From CAYXUG01 sp964468655 (lineage in GTDB: Bacteria > Fidelibacterota > Marinisomatia > Marinisomatales > CAYXUG01), in contig CAYXUG010000055.1 of NCBI GenBank assembly GCA_964468655.1, positions 1-13,308 on the forward strand: 13,308 bases of DNA. The letters are read 5' to 3'. This document shows positions 1-6,211 of the stretch, piece after piece. A program made the translations under genes and the position numbers. Numbering within the stretch: the first letter of the stretch is position 1; each line of letters opens with the position of its first letter. The notes under the pieces are model-generated. The model was not told the origin of the DNA. It did no database searches and saw only the letters and a program-made list of their open reading frames with translations.

Positions 1-174
1 GATACAATATTGGAATTAAATAAAGAATTACAAAATACAAAAACAGAATATGAAAAGGAATTGTTAGAGCGTCAAATAAAAGCAACAGATAATAAAATTG
101 ATCAATTGGTTTACCAACTCTACGATTTAACCCCGAAAGAAATAACCACTGTTGAGGAGAGTGTAAAGAAATGA
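1..174 (+). CDS. C-terminal end of a probable type IIG / Eco57I-like restriction-methylase (partial)
   Basis: Frame 1 is open from the window edge to a TGA at 172-174 and gives 57 residues; the 5' part lies outside. The tail is a charged helix rich in K, E and Q followed by a segment containing DNKIDQLVYQLYDLTPKEI. The pattern 'ID-x-LVY-x-LY-x-LT-x-x-E' is characteristic of the extreme C-terminus of class I SAM-dependent DNA methyltransferases and type IIG enzymes with a TaqI-like specificity domain, where it follows the target-recognition region. The catalytic motifs are not in the window, so the family call rests on this tail alone. Other methylase classes that share the tail, such as PglX-like or type I HsdM-like proteins, are possible. 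It sits beside a toxin-antitoxin pair, which suits a defence or accessory segment continuing to the left. Confidence 0.55.
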   Translation, partial: DTILELNKELQNTKTEYEKELLERQIKATDNKIDQLVYQLYDLTPKEITTVEESVKK

Positions 175-217
175 TTTTATACTGTAAATCATCGAAGATC
201 AGTGTTCCCAAAAAATA

Positions 218-286
218 ATAGGACGCAGATTGGCGCAGATTAAAATGATAAAAAGATTAGGTAAATCAGGTAGATCTGCGTCCTAT
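218..286. repeat. Dispersed hairpin repeat with GCAGAT-type arms
   Basis: ATAGGACGCAGAT (218-230) is perfectly complementary to ATCTGCGTCCTAT (274-286), giving a 13-bp stem around a 43-nt AT-rich interior. The left arm continues into a second, degenerate GCGCAGAT unit (233-240). Short intergenic blocks built from this motif recur in many environmental FCB-type genomes (recollection, not checked). The block lies between the end of the restriction-methylase gene and the end of the convergent vapC-like gene. It could also act as a weak transcription barrier between them. No other feature was seen in 175-314. Confidence 0.55.
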
Positions 287-314
287 AAAAAAATGGAATA
301 TGGAAAAAAATATC

Positions 315-740
315 TTATGCGAAAGGATTTACAGCCGTAACAGAACCATAAACCTGGTCGGGATTCAGATCTTCGGTATAGAGAATGGAGGAAAGACTCG
401 ATTCTGCTGCTTGTAAAATTAATGCATCCCAAAATGAAAGTAAAAATTTGGATTGTTTTTTTACGGCTGCCCGAATCAAATCAGGGGTGATAATAACCAT
501 TTTTAACGGTTCCAGTGAATCCATTGCTGTCAAAGTCATTTCCGGTGAAATGCCAAGTTTTATTGTGGCAACCACATAAAATTCCTGTAATACCTGTGTT
601 GAGATATTCCCGTTACCGGTTTTAATGGATTTTGCAATGAGGGATTTGGATTTCTCCTGTTTTTTGGCGTCTGCTTTATCAAATGCATAGCAGAGAATGT
701 TGGTATCAAAAAAGACATTTTTAGATGTCATAGAGTTCAT
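315..740 (-). CDS. vapC: VapC-like PIN-domain ribonuclease toxin
   Basis: This is a 141-residue PIN-domain protein, the usual size for VapC toxins, which are Mg2+-dependent endoribonucleases cutting tRNA or rRNA. The acidic active-site residues are in order: D12 in FFDTNIL, E53 in QVLQEF, D105 in SFWDALI, and E123/D124 in YTEDLNP. The protein ends just after this last motif, as VapC proteins do. I chose the ATG at 738-740 because GGA lies about 6 nt upstream of it. A second in-frame ATG at 729-731 is also possible, and a longer frame reaching 785 has no support. The start overlaps the 3' end of the antitoxin gene by about 20 nt, so the pair is translationally coupled. Its substrate cannot be told from sequence. 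Confidence 0.85.
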   Translation of the reverse strand: MNSMTSKNVFFDTNILCYAFDKADAKKQEKSKSLIAKSIKTGNGNISTQVLQEFYVVATIKLGISPEMTLTAMDSLEPLKMVIITPDLIRAAVKKQSKFLLSFWDALILQAAESSLSSILYTEDLNPDQVYGSVTAVNPFA

Positions 741-945
741 GACGATTCCATTTCTTTCCTTTTGAATCTCCCTGTATTCTCTCAACAGAATTTAGAAAAT
801 AATTTACATCACTTTCAGTGCGGGGGTCAGAAACCAATGATTGAAGAAATGTCCTCACCATTTTATTTAATGTTGTATTATGGTCATTGGCATATTGCCT
901 TACTTTTTTTATTAATTTAGAGTCAGCGGATAGTGTAATGTTCAT
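721..945 (-). CDS. vapB: Ribbon-helix-helix antitoxin, partner of the PIN toxin
   Basis: This 74-residue protein begins MNITLSADSKLIKKVRQYA and continues with an N-terminal ribbon (residues 1-7) and two helices separated by a turn (about 9-22 and 25-38). This is the Arc/MetJ-type ribbon-helix-helix arrangement of antitoxins related to the DUF6364 group. The C-terminal half is polar and charged, as expected for the disordered toxin-binding tail. A strong Shine-Dalgarno sequence, AGGAG, lies 6 nt upstream of the ATG at 943-945. The gene is upstream of and overlaps the PIN toxin gene, the normal antitoxin-first order of VapBC operons. It probably binds its own promoter; an imperfect palindrome just upstream (959-972) is the candidate site. 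The exact antitoxin family is less certain than the functional pairing. Confidence 0.8.
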   Translation of the reverse strand: MNITLSADSKLIKKVRQYANDHNTTLNKMVRTFLQSLVSDPRTESDVNYFLNSVERIQGDSKGKKWNRHELYDI

Positions 946-958
946 AGAGTACTCCTAT

Positions 959-972
959 TATGTATGCACATA
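959..972. promoter_or_regulatory. Candidate operator of the vapBC-like operon
   Basis: TATGT and ACATA flank a 4-nt ATGC spacer, 14-27 bp upstream of the antitoxin start codon, and a further TTATGTGT-like half-site follows at 973-980. Ribbon-helix-helix antitoxins usually repress from such closely spaced short palindromes over the promoter. No promoter hexamers can be assigned with confidence in this AT-rich stretch. This is inference from position and symmetry only. Confidence 0.3.
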
Positions 973-1055
973 TTATGTGTAATTTATTTTTAAATCAACT
1001 CATTTTTACAAACGTCACAATATAATACATAATGAATAATATCTTTAAGTTCGTC

Positions 1056-1151
1056 GTCATTCTGAATTTTCTAACTGGCGGATGAAGAATCTTGATTAGT
1101 TGTACGATAATGTAGATTCTTCGTCCATTCTAAAGAAGGACTCAGAATGAC
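1056..1151. repeat. Palindromic dispersed repeat, copy 1 (complete)
   Basis: This is a nested palindrome. The outer arms GTCATTCTGA (1056-1065) and TCAGAATGAC (1142-1151) are perfectly complementary. The inner arms GGATGAAGAATCT (1080-1092) and AGATTCTTCGTCC (1114-1126) match at 12 of 13 positions. Related copies occur at 11911-11978 and 12692-12781, so this is a dispersed intergenic family able to form a long hairpin. It carries no coding capacity and could be a non-autonomous, MITE-like element. Apart from this, the 342 bp without a gene (946-1287) hold a short motif at 1161-1193 and the candidate vapBC operator. Confidence 0.7.
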
Positions 1152-1160
1152 ATGATTGTG

Positions 1161-1193
1161 ATCAATAGGTAAAAATTATTAAAAGTGGATTGA
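1161..1193. repeat. Short motif shared with the yefM upstream region, copy 1
   Basis: ATCAATAGGTAA (1161-1172) followed by AAAAGTGGATTGA (1181-1193) matches ATCAATAGGTAA (12589-12600) followed by AAAAGCGGATTGA (12604-12616). The order and orientation are the same, with a 5-nt difference in spacing and one substitution. Both copies lie 5' of a minus-strand antitoxin gene, but at different distances. The function is unknown. Confidence 0.5.
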
Positions 1194-1287
1194 ATATGCC
1201 CATTTTTTATTTATAGTAATGTTGCAAACTCTTCCATTCCAGCGTTATTTTCAGCAATTGATTTTGCTCGAATATTTTAAAATAATT

Positions 1288-1380
1288 GGGAATGATTAGG
1301 CGGCTGGTGCCCCTCGCGGTCTTCAAAACCGTTGTCCCGCTGAAGAGGTGGGAGGTGAGTTCGATTCTCACGCGTTCCCG
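1288..1380 (+). tRNA. selC: tRNA-Sec (selenocysteine), anticodon TCA
   Basis: A 93-nt tRNA with an anticodon loop CTTCAAA (anticodon TCA, reads UGA) closed by CGGT/ACCG. It has a long variable arm with stem CCCGC/GTGGG, a T-arm GTGAG-TTCGATT-CTCAC (1355-1371), and an 8-nt acceptor arm, which is longer than usual, as in bacterial tRNA-Sec. The D-arm region GGCGGCTGGTGCCCC is typical of selC. Acceptor pairing is 1288-1294 with 1373-1379, including one T-G wobble. The eighth pair, A1295 with G1372, is mismatched. CCA is not fully encoded: discriminator G1380 is followed by CAC. The gene implies selenoprotein synthesis, though no selA, selB, selD or selenoprotein gene is in this window. Confidence 0.9.
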
Positions 1381-1382
1381 CA
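1363..1382 (+). repeat. Direct repeat, copy 1 (3' end of tRNA-Sec)
   Basis: These 20 bp run from the T-loop to just past the discriminator base of selC and recur exactly at 1431-1450. The identity ends abruptly on both sides. The segment is the part of a tRNA gene usually used as an attachment core by tyrosine integrases. Confidence 0.75.
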
Positions 1383-1409
1383 CAAAGAAGCGGGGAGTTG
1401 AGTTCCCTG

Positions 1410-1430
1410 CCCGCCATATAGTTAGGCGGG
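1410..1430 (+). terminator. Stem-loop downstream of selC, possible terminator
   Basis: CCCGCC (1410-1415) pairs perfectly with GGCGGG (1425-1430) around a 9-nt AT-rich loop. No T-tract follows; instead the duplicated tRNA 3' end begins immediately. It could help end or process the tRNA transcript, or it may simply be residue of the sequence lying between the two repeat copies. Confidence 0.3.
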
Positions 1431-1450
1431 GATTCTCACGCGTTCCCGCA
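1431..1450 (+). repeat. Direct repeat, copy 2 (att-like duplication of selC 3' end)
   Basis: This is an exact copy of 1363-1382, beginning GATTCTCACG and ending CGTTCCCGCA. It is placed 68 bp downstream in the same orientation and is not part of a second complete tRNA. It looks like an attR/attL-type scar or a partial tandem duplication; no integrase gene is nearby. Confidence 0.7.
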
Positions 1451-1491
1451 AAAAATATTGTTTAATCACAATTTGAAAGGAGAATAGTGAA

Positions 1492-1611
1492 ATGAGTACA
1501 GCAACAATAATCGGTATGTGTGTAGGTGCTGTCTGTTCAGGCGGATTTATCCTCCTAATCAATAAACTGATGGCAGGATTTGAAAGCATGACTCACGAAG
1601 AGACTGAATAA
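1492..1611 (+). CDS. 39-aa single-pass membrane peptide
   Basis: A short gene with ATG at 1492 and TAA at 1609-1611, supported by a strong Shine-Dalgarno sequence AAAGGAG (about 9 nt upstream). The peptide starts MSTATIIGMCVGAVCSGGF and has one hydrophobic helix (residues 5-28) with two cysteines (10 and 15). It ends in a short acidic tail, HEETE. Its size and the 'MST-x-x-II-x-M ... GG' layout recall the small accessory subunits of sodium symporters (MetS-like), but the match is weak and no transporter gene is in the window. The next gene starts 9 nt later, so the two probably form one transcript beginning after selC. I treat the function as unknown. Confidence 0.6.
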   Translation: MSTATIIGMCVGAVCSGGFILLINKLMAGFESMTHEETE

Positions 1612-1620
1612 TTAAAAGTT

Positions 1621-2109
1621 GTGAAGATTAAAATCAGATATTTTCTTCTGCTGACGGCACTCCTAACAGGGCAGAACAAATTATTTTGGGATGGGTACGA
1701 CTGGCAGCAAATGACTCGGGAGAATGCCGGAATGCCGAAACAGGAATATCTGGTCAAATCTTCCTATGTCAACGGACTGCTTGACGGCCGGCTTTATGAC
1801 TATTTCAAAACATGGGATGTGGATTCAACTTTGGCGTTTGATTTATATGACGAATCCATTGATTACCTTAAAACATCTGAGATCATAAGGGCGGTTGACT
1901 ATTTTTATGATGATCCCACCAATTTGTATCTGCCCATTTCATCAGCGATTCTGATCGTGAACATGATTGCCCAAAGGCAGCCGCAGGAACTCATTGAATC
2001 CTACATATTAGCCAGCAAAAAGTGGATCAACGGACTCATGCTGGAATATGAAAATCAGGATCAGGTAAAATTAATGGATGATAAAATAAATACACAAAGG
2101 AAAAAATGA
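1621..2109 (+). CDS. Exported protein of unknown function
   Basis: A 162-residue protein starting with GTG, probably translated by coupling to the small membrane peptide gene that ends 9 nt upstream; no good Shine-Dalgarno sequence is visible. Residues 1-18 form a signal peptide: basic KIKIR, then hydrophobic YFLLLTALLTG, then Q. The mature part begins with an aromatic stretch containing LFWDGYDW. It is acidic and helix-rich, with many Tyr and Asp residues (for example YVNGLLDGRLYDYF at about 50-63), and ends in a basic tail QRKK. It is therefore periplasmic or on the cell surface. The helical 'Y-x-x-G-L-x-D-G' pattern faintly recalls small periplasmic immunity-type domains, but I do not assign a family. 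Confidence 0.65.
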   Translation: MKIKIRYFLLLTALLTGQNKLFWDGYDWQQMTRENAGMPKQEYLVKSSYVNGLLDGRLYDYFKTWDVDSTLAFDLYDESIDYLKTSEIIRAVDYFYDDPTNLYLPISSAILIVNMIAQRQPQELIESYILASKKWINGLMLEYENQDQVKLMDDKINTQRKK

Positions 2110-2128
2110 AATTGCGGGAAACGCAATT
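2110..2128 (-). terminator. Hairpin between convergent genes, terminator for the minus-strand gene
   Basis: AATTGCG (2110-2116) pairs with CGCAATT (2122-2128) around the loop GGAAA. On the minus strand the stem is followed by TCATTTTTT, a fair T-tract, so it suits termination of the 2132-2536 gene. On the plus strand there is no T-tract. Confidence 0.5.
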
Positions 2129-2131
2129 AAG

Positions 2132-2536
2132 TCAGTCTATCCTTAACAATCCTTCAGAGGGTGTAAACATATACGTTCTGGAATCGTTTTCAAATTTTAT
2201 CCGGCTGATGTGGTACTCAAAGGTGTGGCTTTTACTCAAATCAACGGGGTATGTAATCCCCCTTACGGAGCTTTGCCCTGATTCGAGGGGTGGCTCGTAT
2301 TCATGATGGTGGAACAATTTTTGTTCCGTGATAATATTGCTGTAAAGGTCAATTTCGGTTACATATCCTTCCAGTTCCCTCACCGGACGACCTGAATCGT
2401 TATCAATCTGGATAACCACATAAAGAAGATTTTCATCCACCACTCTGATTCTGACATCCGTAGATAACAGGTGACTTGTTTGCTGAGAAAAAATAATCCC
2501 AATGAATAAAAGGAGGTATATTGGAAGGTTCTTCAT
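2132..2536 (-). CDS. Small exported protein, probable FxLYD-like beta-sandwich
   Basis: A 134-residue protein whose N-terminus MKNLPIYLLLFIGIIFS followed by QQ is a clear Sec signal peptide. The mature part alternates beta-type strands: one about 28-43 (RIRVVDENLLYVVIQI), a short conserved-looking N-D-x-G-R-P-V turn, a long strand about 58-73, a Gly/Ser linker near 84-90, then a strand with YPVDL and a final strand HTFEYHISRIKF. This layout resembles FxLYD or DUF3426-type Ig-like modules that describe 'relations between protein and envelope' rather than enzymes; the match is by shape only. No Shine-Dalgarno sequence is evident. It converges with the upstream exported protein and diverges from the protease gene. 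Function unknown. Confidence 0.65.
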   Translation of the reverse strand: MKNLPIYLLLFIGIIFSQQTSHLLSTDVRIRVVDENLLYVVIQIDNDSGRPVRELEGYVTEIDLYSNIITEQKLFHHHEYEPPLESGQSSVRGITYPVDLSKSHTFEYHISRIKFENDSRTYMFTPSEGLLRID

Positions 2537-2624
2537 TAAAACAATTTATGAATCTGCAAATGTCATGTCAAAGTAATTTCAATCCGGAACTGTCTTAAAT
2601 TAAGCGGGTAAAACACAAAACATT

Positions 2625-3620
2625 ATGAGTGAATCAAGATATCGGTCAATTTTAGAATCCGGAGTTCAGGAAAATGAACAGAAAGATAACGGGAAATTAC
2701 AGTCTTTTACTGAACGGAAGGATACCACCATCCGTATTCCAATTATCCACATAATCCTGTTTTTGACAACCGTTGTAACCACACTCATTACCGGCTCGCA
2801 AATGGTGGGGGGAAATCCATTTGATAATATTTCGGACATAATAATGGGCGTTCCATTTTCATTTTCGTTGCTGCTCATTCTGGGATGTCACGAATTCGGG
2901 CACTATTATTACGCGAGAAAATATAATGTAAATGCGACGCTTCCCTATTTTCTACCGGCTCCTCCGTTTTTCCCTATCATCGGAACATTCGGCGCATTTA
3001 TCCGGATTAAGAGTCCTATTTACAGGAAACGTGTATTGCTCCATATTGGCGCTGCCGGTCCAATTGCCGGATTTGTAGTTAGTGTGTTCATGATTTTATT
3101 AGGGTACATGATTATTCCCAATCAGGAATACGTGACACAGCAGATTCTGGGCGCCCATCACGGTATTGTATTTGATGACTCCACCTCGCAGAGCGTGCAG
3201 CTTGTCATGGGGAATTCCATTTTATTTTCTGCAATGGCATCGCTGTTTAATGTCATTGTCCCCATGAATGAAATTTACCATTTTCCACTGATTTTTTCCG
3301 GGTGGGTGGGATTTTTAGTAACCATGCTGAATCTGCTTCCTTTGGGACAGCTTGACGGCGGGCATATCGCCTATGCCGCGCTGGGAGAAAAACAAAACCG
3401 GTATTCGAAATGGATTTTTCTTTCGCTGATTCCGTTGGGATTTTTATCCGCAAACTGGTGGTTCTGGGCAGTGCTGATTCTGGTCCTCATGAGAACATGG
3501 AAACACCCGCCAATCATGGATATTGATAGAACTTTGACAAAAAACGATAATTACATTGCCCTTGCATGCCTGATCATTTTTATCACCTGTTTCATGCCGG
3601 TGCCTGTTTACGTACTTTAA
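2625..3620 (+). CDS. Site-2-protease family (M50) intramembrane zinc metalloprotease
   Basis: A 331-residue polytopic membrane protein. The zinc-binding HEFGH motif (H89, E90, H93) lies in a transmembrane helix. The second conserved motif is LDGGH (D244 within 243-247), preceded by NLLPLGQ; D244 is the third zinc ligand. The stretch YFLPAPPFFPIIGTFGAFI after HEFGH and the late WKHPP motif (292-296) place it with the EGY1/Sll0862-type site-2 proteases rather than with PDZ-bearing RseP. About 7-8 membrane segments can be counted. Residues 1-35 are a hydrophilic cytoplasmic leader. Such enzymes cut membrane-anchored regulators or clear membrane peptides. The next gene begins 2 nt after its stop, so the two are cotranscribed. 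Substrate unknown. Confidence 0.88.
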   Translation: MSESRYRSILESGVQENEQKDNGKLQSFTERKDTTIRIPIIHIILFLTTVVTTLITGSQMVGGNPFDNISDIIMGVPFSFSLLLILGCHEFGHYYYARKYNVNATLPYFLPAPPFFPIIGTFGAFIRIKSPIYRKRVLLHIGAAGPIAGFVVSVFMILLGYMIIPNQEYVTQQILGAHHGIVFDDSTSQSVQLVMGNSILFSAMASLFNVIVPMNEIYHFPLIFSGWVGFLVTMLNLLPLGQLDGGHIAYAALGEKQNRYSKWIFLSLIPLGFLSANWWFWAVLILVLMRTWKHPPIMDIDRTLTKNDNYIALACLIIFITCFMPVPVYVL

Positions 3621-3622
3621 TA

Positions 3623-5998
3623 ATGAAATTTTATTCAACGTTAACTGCACTTTTATTGTCTTCCTTTGTTTACAGCCAAACTACGGTGGGCGATTGGGAA
3701 TCATACACTTCCTTCCTTGATGTGAAGGAAGTGGTCAGCACAGGGGGTGACATCTATTGCGCCACCACAGGAGGACTGTTAAAATTTAATCTCTTAAATC
3801 AATCGTTTGAAACATTCACTAATATTGACGGATTACAGGAAACCGATATTTCCACCATTTCATTTGACAAGGAAGGTTTTTTATGGATTGGCGGAGAATC
3901 CCCGGAAGGCATTATTCAGATTTATGATGTAAATACCAAAAATTCCGTGAAGATATTCCACCAGCTTGAAGTGAACAAAATCAGCGATATTGCGGTGAGT
4001 GACAGTCTTATTTTTCTATCCTATCAGGATGACCTCGATTGGAGGATTTATAAATTTATCTGGCGGGATGATGAGCATTGGGAGGCAGGATTTTATTACA
4101 GCGAAAATTACAATCCTTCATCAACCCGATTGGAAAATATTTATTCTGTTGAAATATTTAATGATATTCTTTTTGCAGCTACAGATTTAGGGCTCTTCAC
4201 AGGTGATATTAATCAGGATATTTTGAATTATCCCGAAAACTGGACTTTACTTCTCCCGAGTAATGTAGTCAAAAACCTGTATATTACAGGTGATAGTTTA
4301 TTTATTGTACACAATAACGGCGAGATTTGGGTCTATGATGGTAATTATTCACTTTTCAGCGATTATTATTCCACTAATGTTCTGGTTGATGTTGCTGTTC
4401 AAAACGAGTCAGTTTTTGCTGTTACAACCAATTCACTGGTAAAATTCAACAATGATGGTGACGTAATTGAGTCATGGAATATAAACCAACGTCCGCAGGA
4501 CGTGGTGTCCTTAACTGATGGGAATATTGCCGTGGCCACTGATGGGGGACTGCTAATCATTGATTCGCAGACAGGTGAAAAGAACTGGCATATTCCTAAC
4601 TGTCCTATGACCAATGTTTACACTGCTCTCACTGTTCTTCCTGATGGACGGTTGGTAGCAGCCGGTAAGAAAGGTGTGTCAATATTGAATGACAAGGGGT
4701 GGTACAACATTACTGCCAATACTTCCGTTACTCCATCATTTCAAGAATATACGGATGATGATTATTTCAGCTTTATTTCAGATACCGCTCAGTTCAAGGG
4801 GAACCGGGTATGGTCTCTGGTTCAACTGGATGACAGGATCGTTTTTTCAATTCAGGGTGCAAATTCAGATACCAATGAAACAGGGCAGGTGATCTCAGGG
4901 GGAATTGTCAGTATAGACCCTGATAATCCCTCAGACTATGTGGTTTACGATACCTCAAATGGACAGCTTAATCCCTTTAATAATGATGGATATCTTAATA
5001 TCCGCGGGCTTCAAACGGATTCGAACGACAACCTGTGGATTTCAAATTTTGGAGCAGATGATAACGATAAAAAAATCACTGTAATGACACAATGGGTTGA
5101 GTGGTTTCATATTCCACAAATTGGCATCGACGGGTCAAAATTAGATAATCCAACTGAAATTATTGTAACAGATGAGGACGTTGCCATTGTTGCAAGTAAT
5201 ATTGATAATGGTCTCTTTTTATTTGATTTCATCCGGAATAACGATGCCGATAGTGTCCTCGCAATTGAACCAGTTGAGTGGTGGCTGTTTACGGAAGGAG
5301 AGAGTGGTGACGGACTTGCCAGCAAAACTATTTGGTCCCTGGTGGAAACCGATCCACGAACTGTTTGGGTCCTTACCGCAAATGGAGTGCAGCAGTTGAA
5401 TTTTTCATCCAATTATCGCATCATGACGCCATACTTTTTCACCTTTTTTGCCGGTGTTCCGTTTGGTGAAGGATCAAAACTAAATGTGGACGGTAGAGAA
5501 AATCTGTGGATTTCTTCCATCAGTGATGGACTCTATGTGCTGCAGTCAAATTCAACACCATGGCCCGACTGGGGCGGATTTCAGCATGACAACAGTTTTC
5601 TATTGTCTGATGAAGTAACTGCGGTGGCTTTTGATAACGAGAAAGGACTCGCTTATATTGCCACATCCAAGGGGATCAACACACTAAAAATGCCTTTTTC
5701 AGAACCGATTACTTCCTACAAAACTCTAATTACATACCCAAGTCCCTACAGGATTCCAAGCAGCAGTCCTATGGTTATTGATGGTCTCATGGACAATTCC
5801 TCCATTAAAATCATGACACTGTCCGGCAGGTTGCTGAGAGATATTCCATCATCTTCTTCAGGGGTGCAGGGGTATCAGGCATTCTGGGATGGACGAACCG
5901 ATTCCGGCGAATATGTGGGAACGGGAATATATCTGGTGGCTGTTTACAACGGCAGCGGAGAGAACACTGTGACCAAAGTAGCGGTGATTAGGGAGTAA
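3623..5998 (+). CDS. PorZ-like two-propeller exported protein with T9SS/FlgD-type C-terminal domain
   Basis: A 791-residue protein. The ATG at 3623 follows the protease stop by 2 nt and opens a signal peptide MKFYSTLTALLLSSFVYS/Q; a longer in-frame start at 3566 would lie inside the protease gene. Two seven-bladed-type beta-propeller regions follow (about 20-330 and 340-690). They are recognisable from repeated blade motifs such as EGFLWIGG, DNLWISN, ENLWISS, TVWVLTANGV and AYIATSKGI, typical of two-component-regulator propellers. Residues about 703-791 form a beta-sandwich beginning YPSPYR, with FWDGRTDSGEYVGTGIYLV, the pattern of FlgD-like and type IX secretion C-terminal domains. The order propeller-propeller-CTD and the length match PorZ, the surface component of T9SS. 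A different propeller cargo protein remains possible. Confidence 0.75.
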   Translation: MKFYSTLTALLLSSFVYSQTTVGDWESYTSFLDVKEVVSTGGDIYCATTGGLLKFNLLNQSFETFTNIDGLQETDISTISFDKEGFLWIGGESPEGIIQIYDVNTKNSVKIFHQLEVNKISDIAVSDSLIFLSYQDDLDWRIYKFIWRDDEHWEAGFYYSENYNPSSTRLENIYSVEIFNDILFAATDLGLFTGDINQDILNYPENWTLLLPSNVVKNLYITGDSLFIVHNNGEIWVYDGNYSLFSDYYSTNVLVDVAVQNESVFAVTTNSLVKFNNDGDVIESWNINQRPQDVVSLTDGNIAVATDGGLLIIDSQTGEKNWHIPNCPMTNVYTALTVLPDGRLVAAGKKGVSILNDKGWYNITANTSVTPSFQEYTDDDYFSFISDTAQFKGNRVWSLVQLDDRIVFSIQGANSDTNETGQVISGGIVSIDPDNPSDYVVYDTSNGQLNPFNNDGYLNIRGLQTDSNDNLWISNFGADDNDKKITVMTQWVEWFHIPQIGIDGSKLDNPTEIIVTDEDVAIVASNIDNGLFLFDFIRNNDADSVLAIEPVEWWLFTEGESGDGLASKTIWSLVETDPRTVWVLTANGVQQLNFSSNYRIMTPYFFTFFAGVPFGEGSKLNVDGRENLWISSISDGLYVLQSNSTPWPDWGGFQHDNSFLLSDEVTAVAFDNEKGLAYIATSKGINTLKMPFSEPITSYKTLITYPSPYRIPSSSPMVIDGLMDNSSIKIMTLSGRLLRDIPSSSSGVQGYQAFWDGRTDSGEYVGTGIYLVAVYNGSGENTVTKVAVIRE

Positions 5999-6110
5999 TG
6001 AATTTTGAATATTGAATATCGTCCACAGGATCCTTTGGAAATTTTGAATTAAAAGACAAAATAAAGATTTCCCTCTAATAAAAAGGGTCTCGATTTATTG
6101 AGGAAGCTTG

Positions 6111-6145
6111 CCCGGCGTATCCCTCTGATGGTGGGAGTAGACGGG
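6111..6145. other. Intergenic hairpin between convergent genes
   Basis: CCCG (6111-6114) with CGGG (6142-6145), and TCCC with GGGA closer in, form a stem interrupted by a purine-rich internal loop around a 9-nt apical loop. No T-tract follows on either strand, so a terminator is not well supported. The rest of 5999-6211 shows only AT-rich sequence with repeated TTTTGAAT-like words. Confidence 0.25.
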
Positions 6146-6211
6146 TGTGTTAAGAAACATTTGATAATAGTAATTAGATACAAGAAACGAGTTACAAAGT
6201 ACCAAAACCAG

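Noticed and set aside
741..785. Longer N-terminus for the PIN toxin.
   Set aside because: The extra residues overlap the antitoxin coding sequence, are highly charged, and precede the PIN beta-strand with no counterpart in the family; ATG at 740 has a Shine-Dalgarno sequence.
1258..1283. TTGATT and TAAAAT as a promoter for selC.
   Set aside because: The spacing of 14 nt is short, the region is AT-rich so such words are frequent, and FCB-group promoters often differ from this consensus.
2101..2130. TGA ending the exported protein gene is followed at once by a stem-loop, raising the idea of a selenocysteine codon with a SECIS element next to a selC gene.
   Set aside because: Read-through would add only seven residues before TAA, with no CxxU or UxxC redox motif. 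The hairpin starts 1 nt after TGA, too close for a bacterial SECIS, and its T-tract on the other strand explains it as a terminator.
2106..2306. Plus-strand 66-residue frame opposite the small exported protein.
   Set aside because: It has no Shine-Dalgarno sequence, starts at the stop of the preceding gene, and overlaps the well-supported minus-strand gene with signal peptide.
3566..3622. Upstream start for the propeller protein inside the protease gene.
   Set aside because: It would place 19 unrelated residues before a perfect signal peptide; the ATG at 3623 fits both export and the 2-nt gene spacing.
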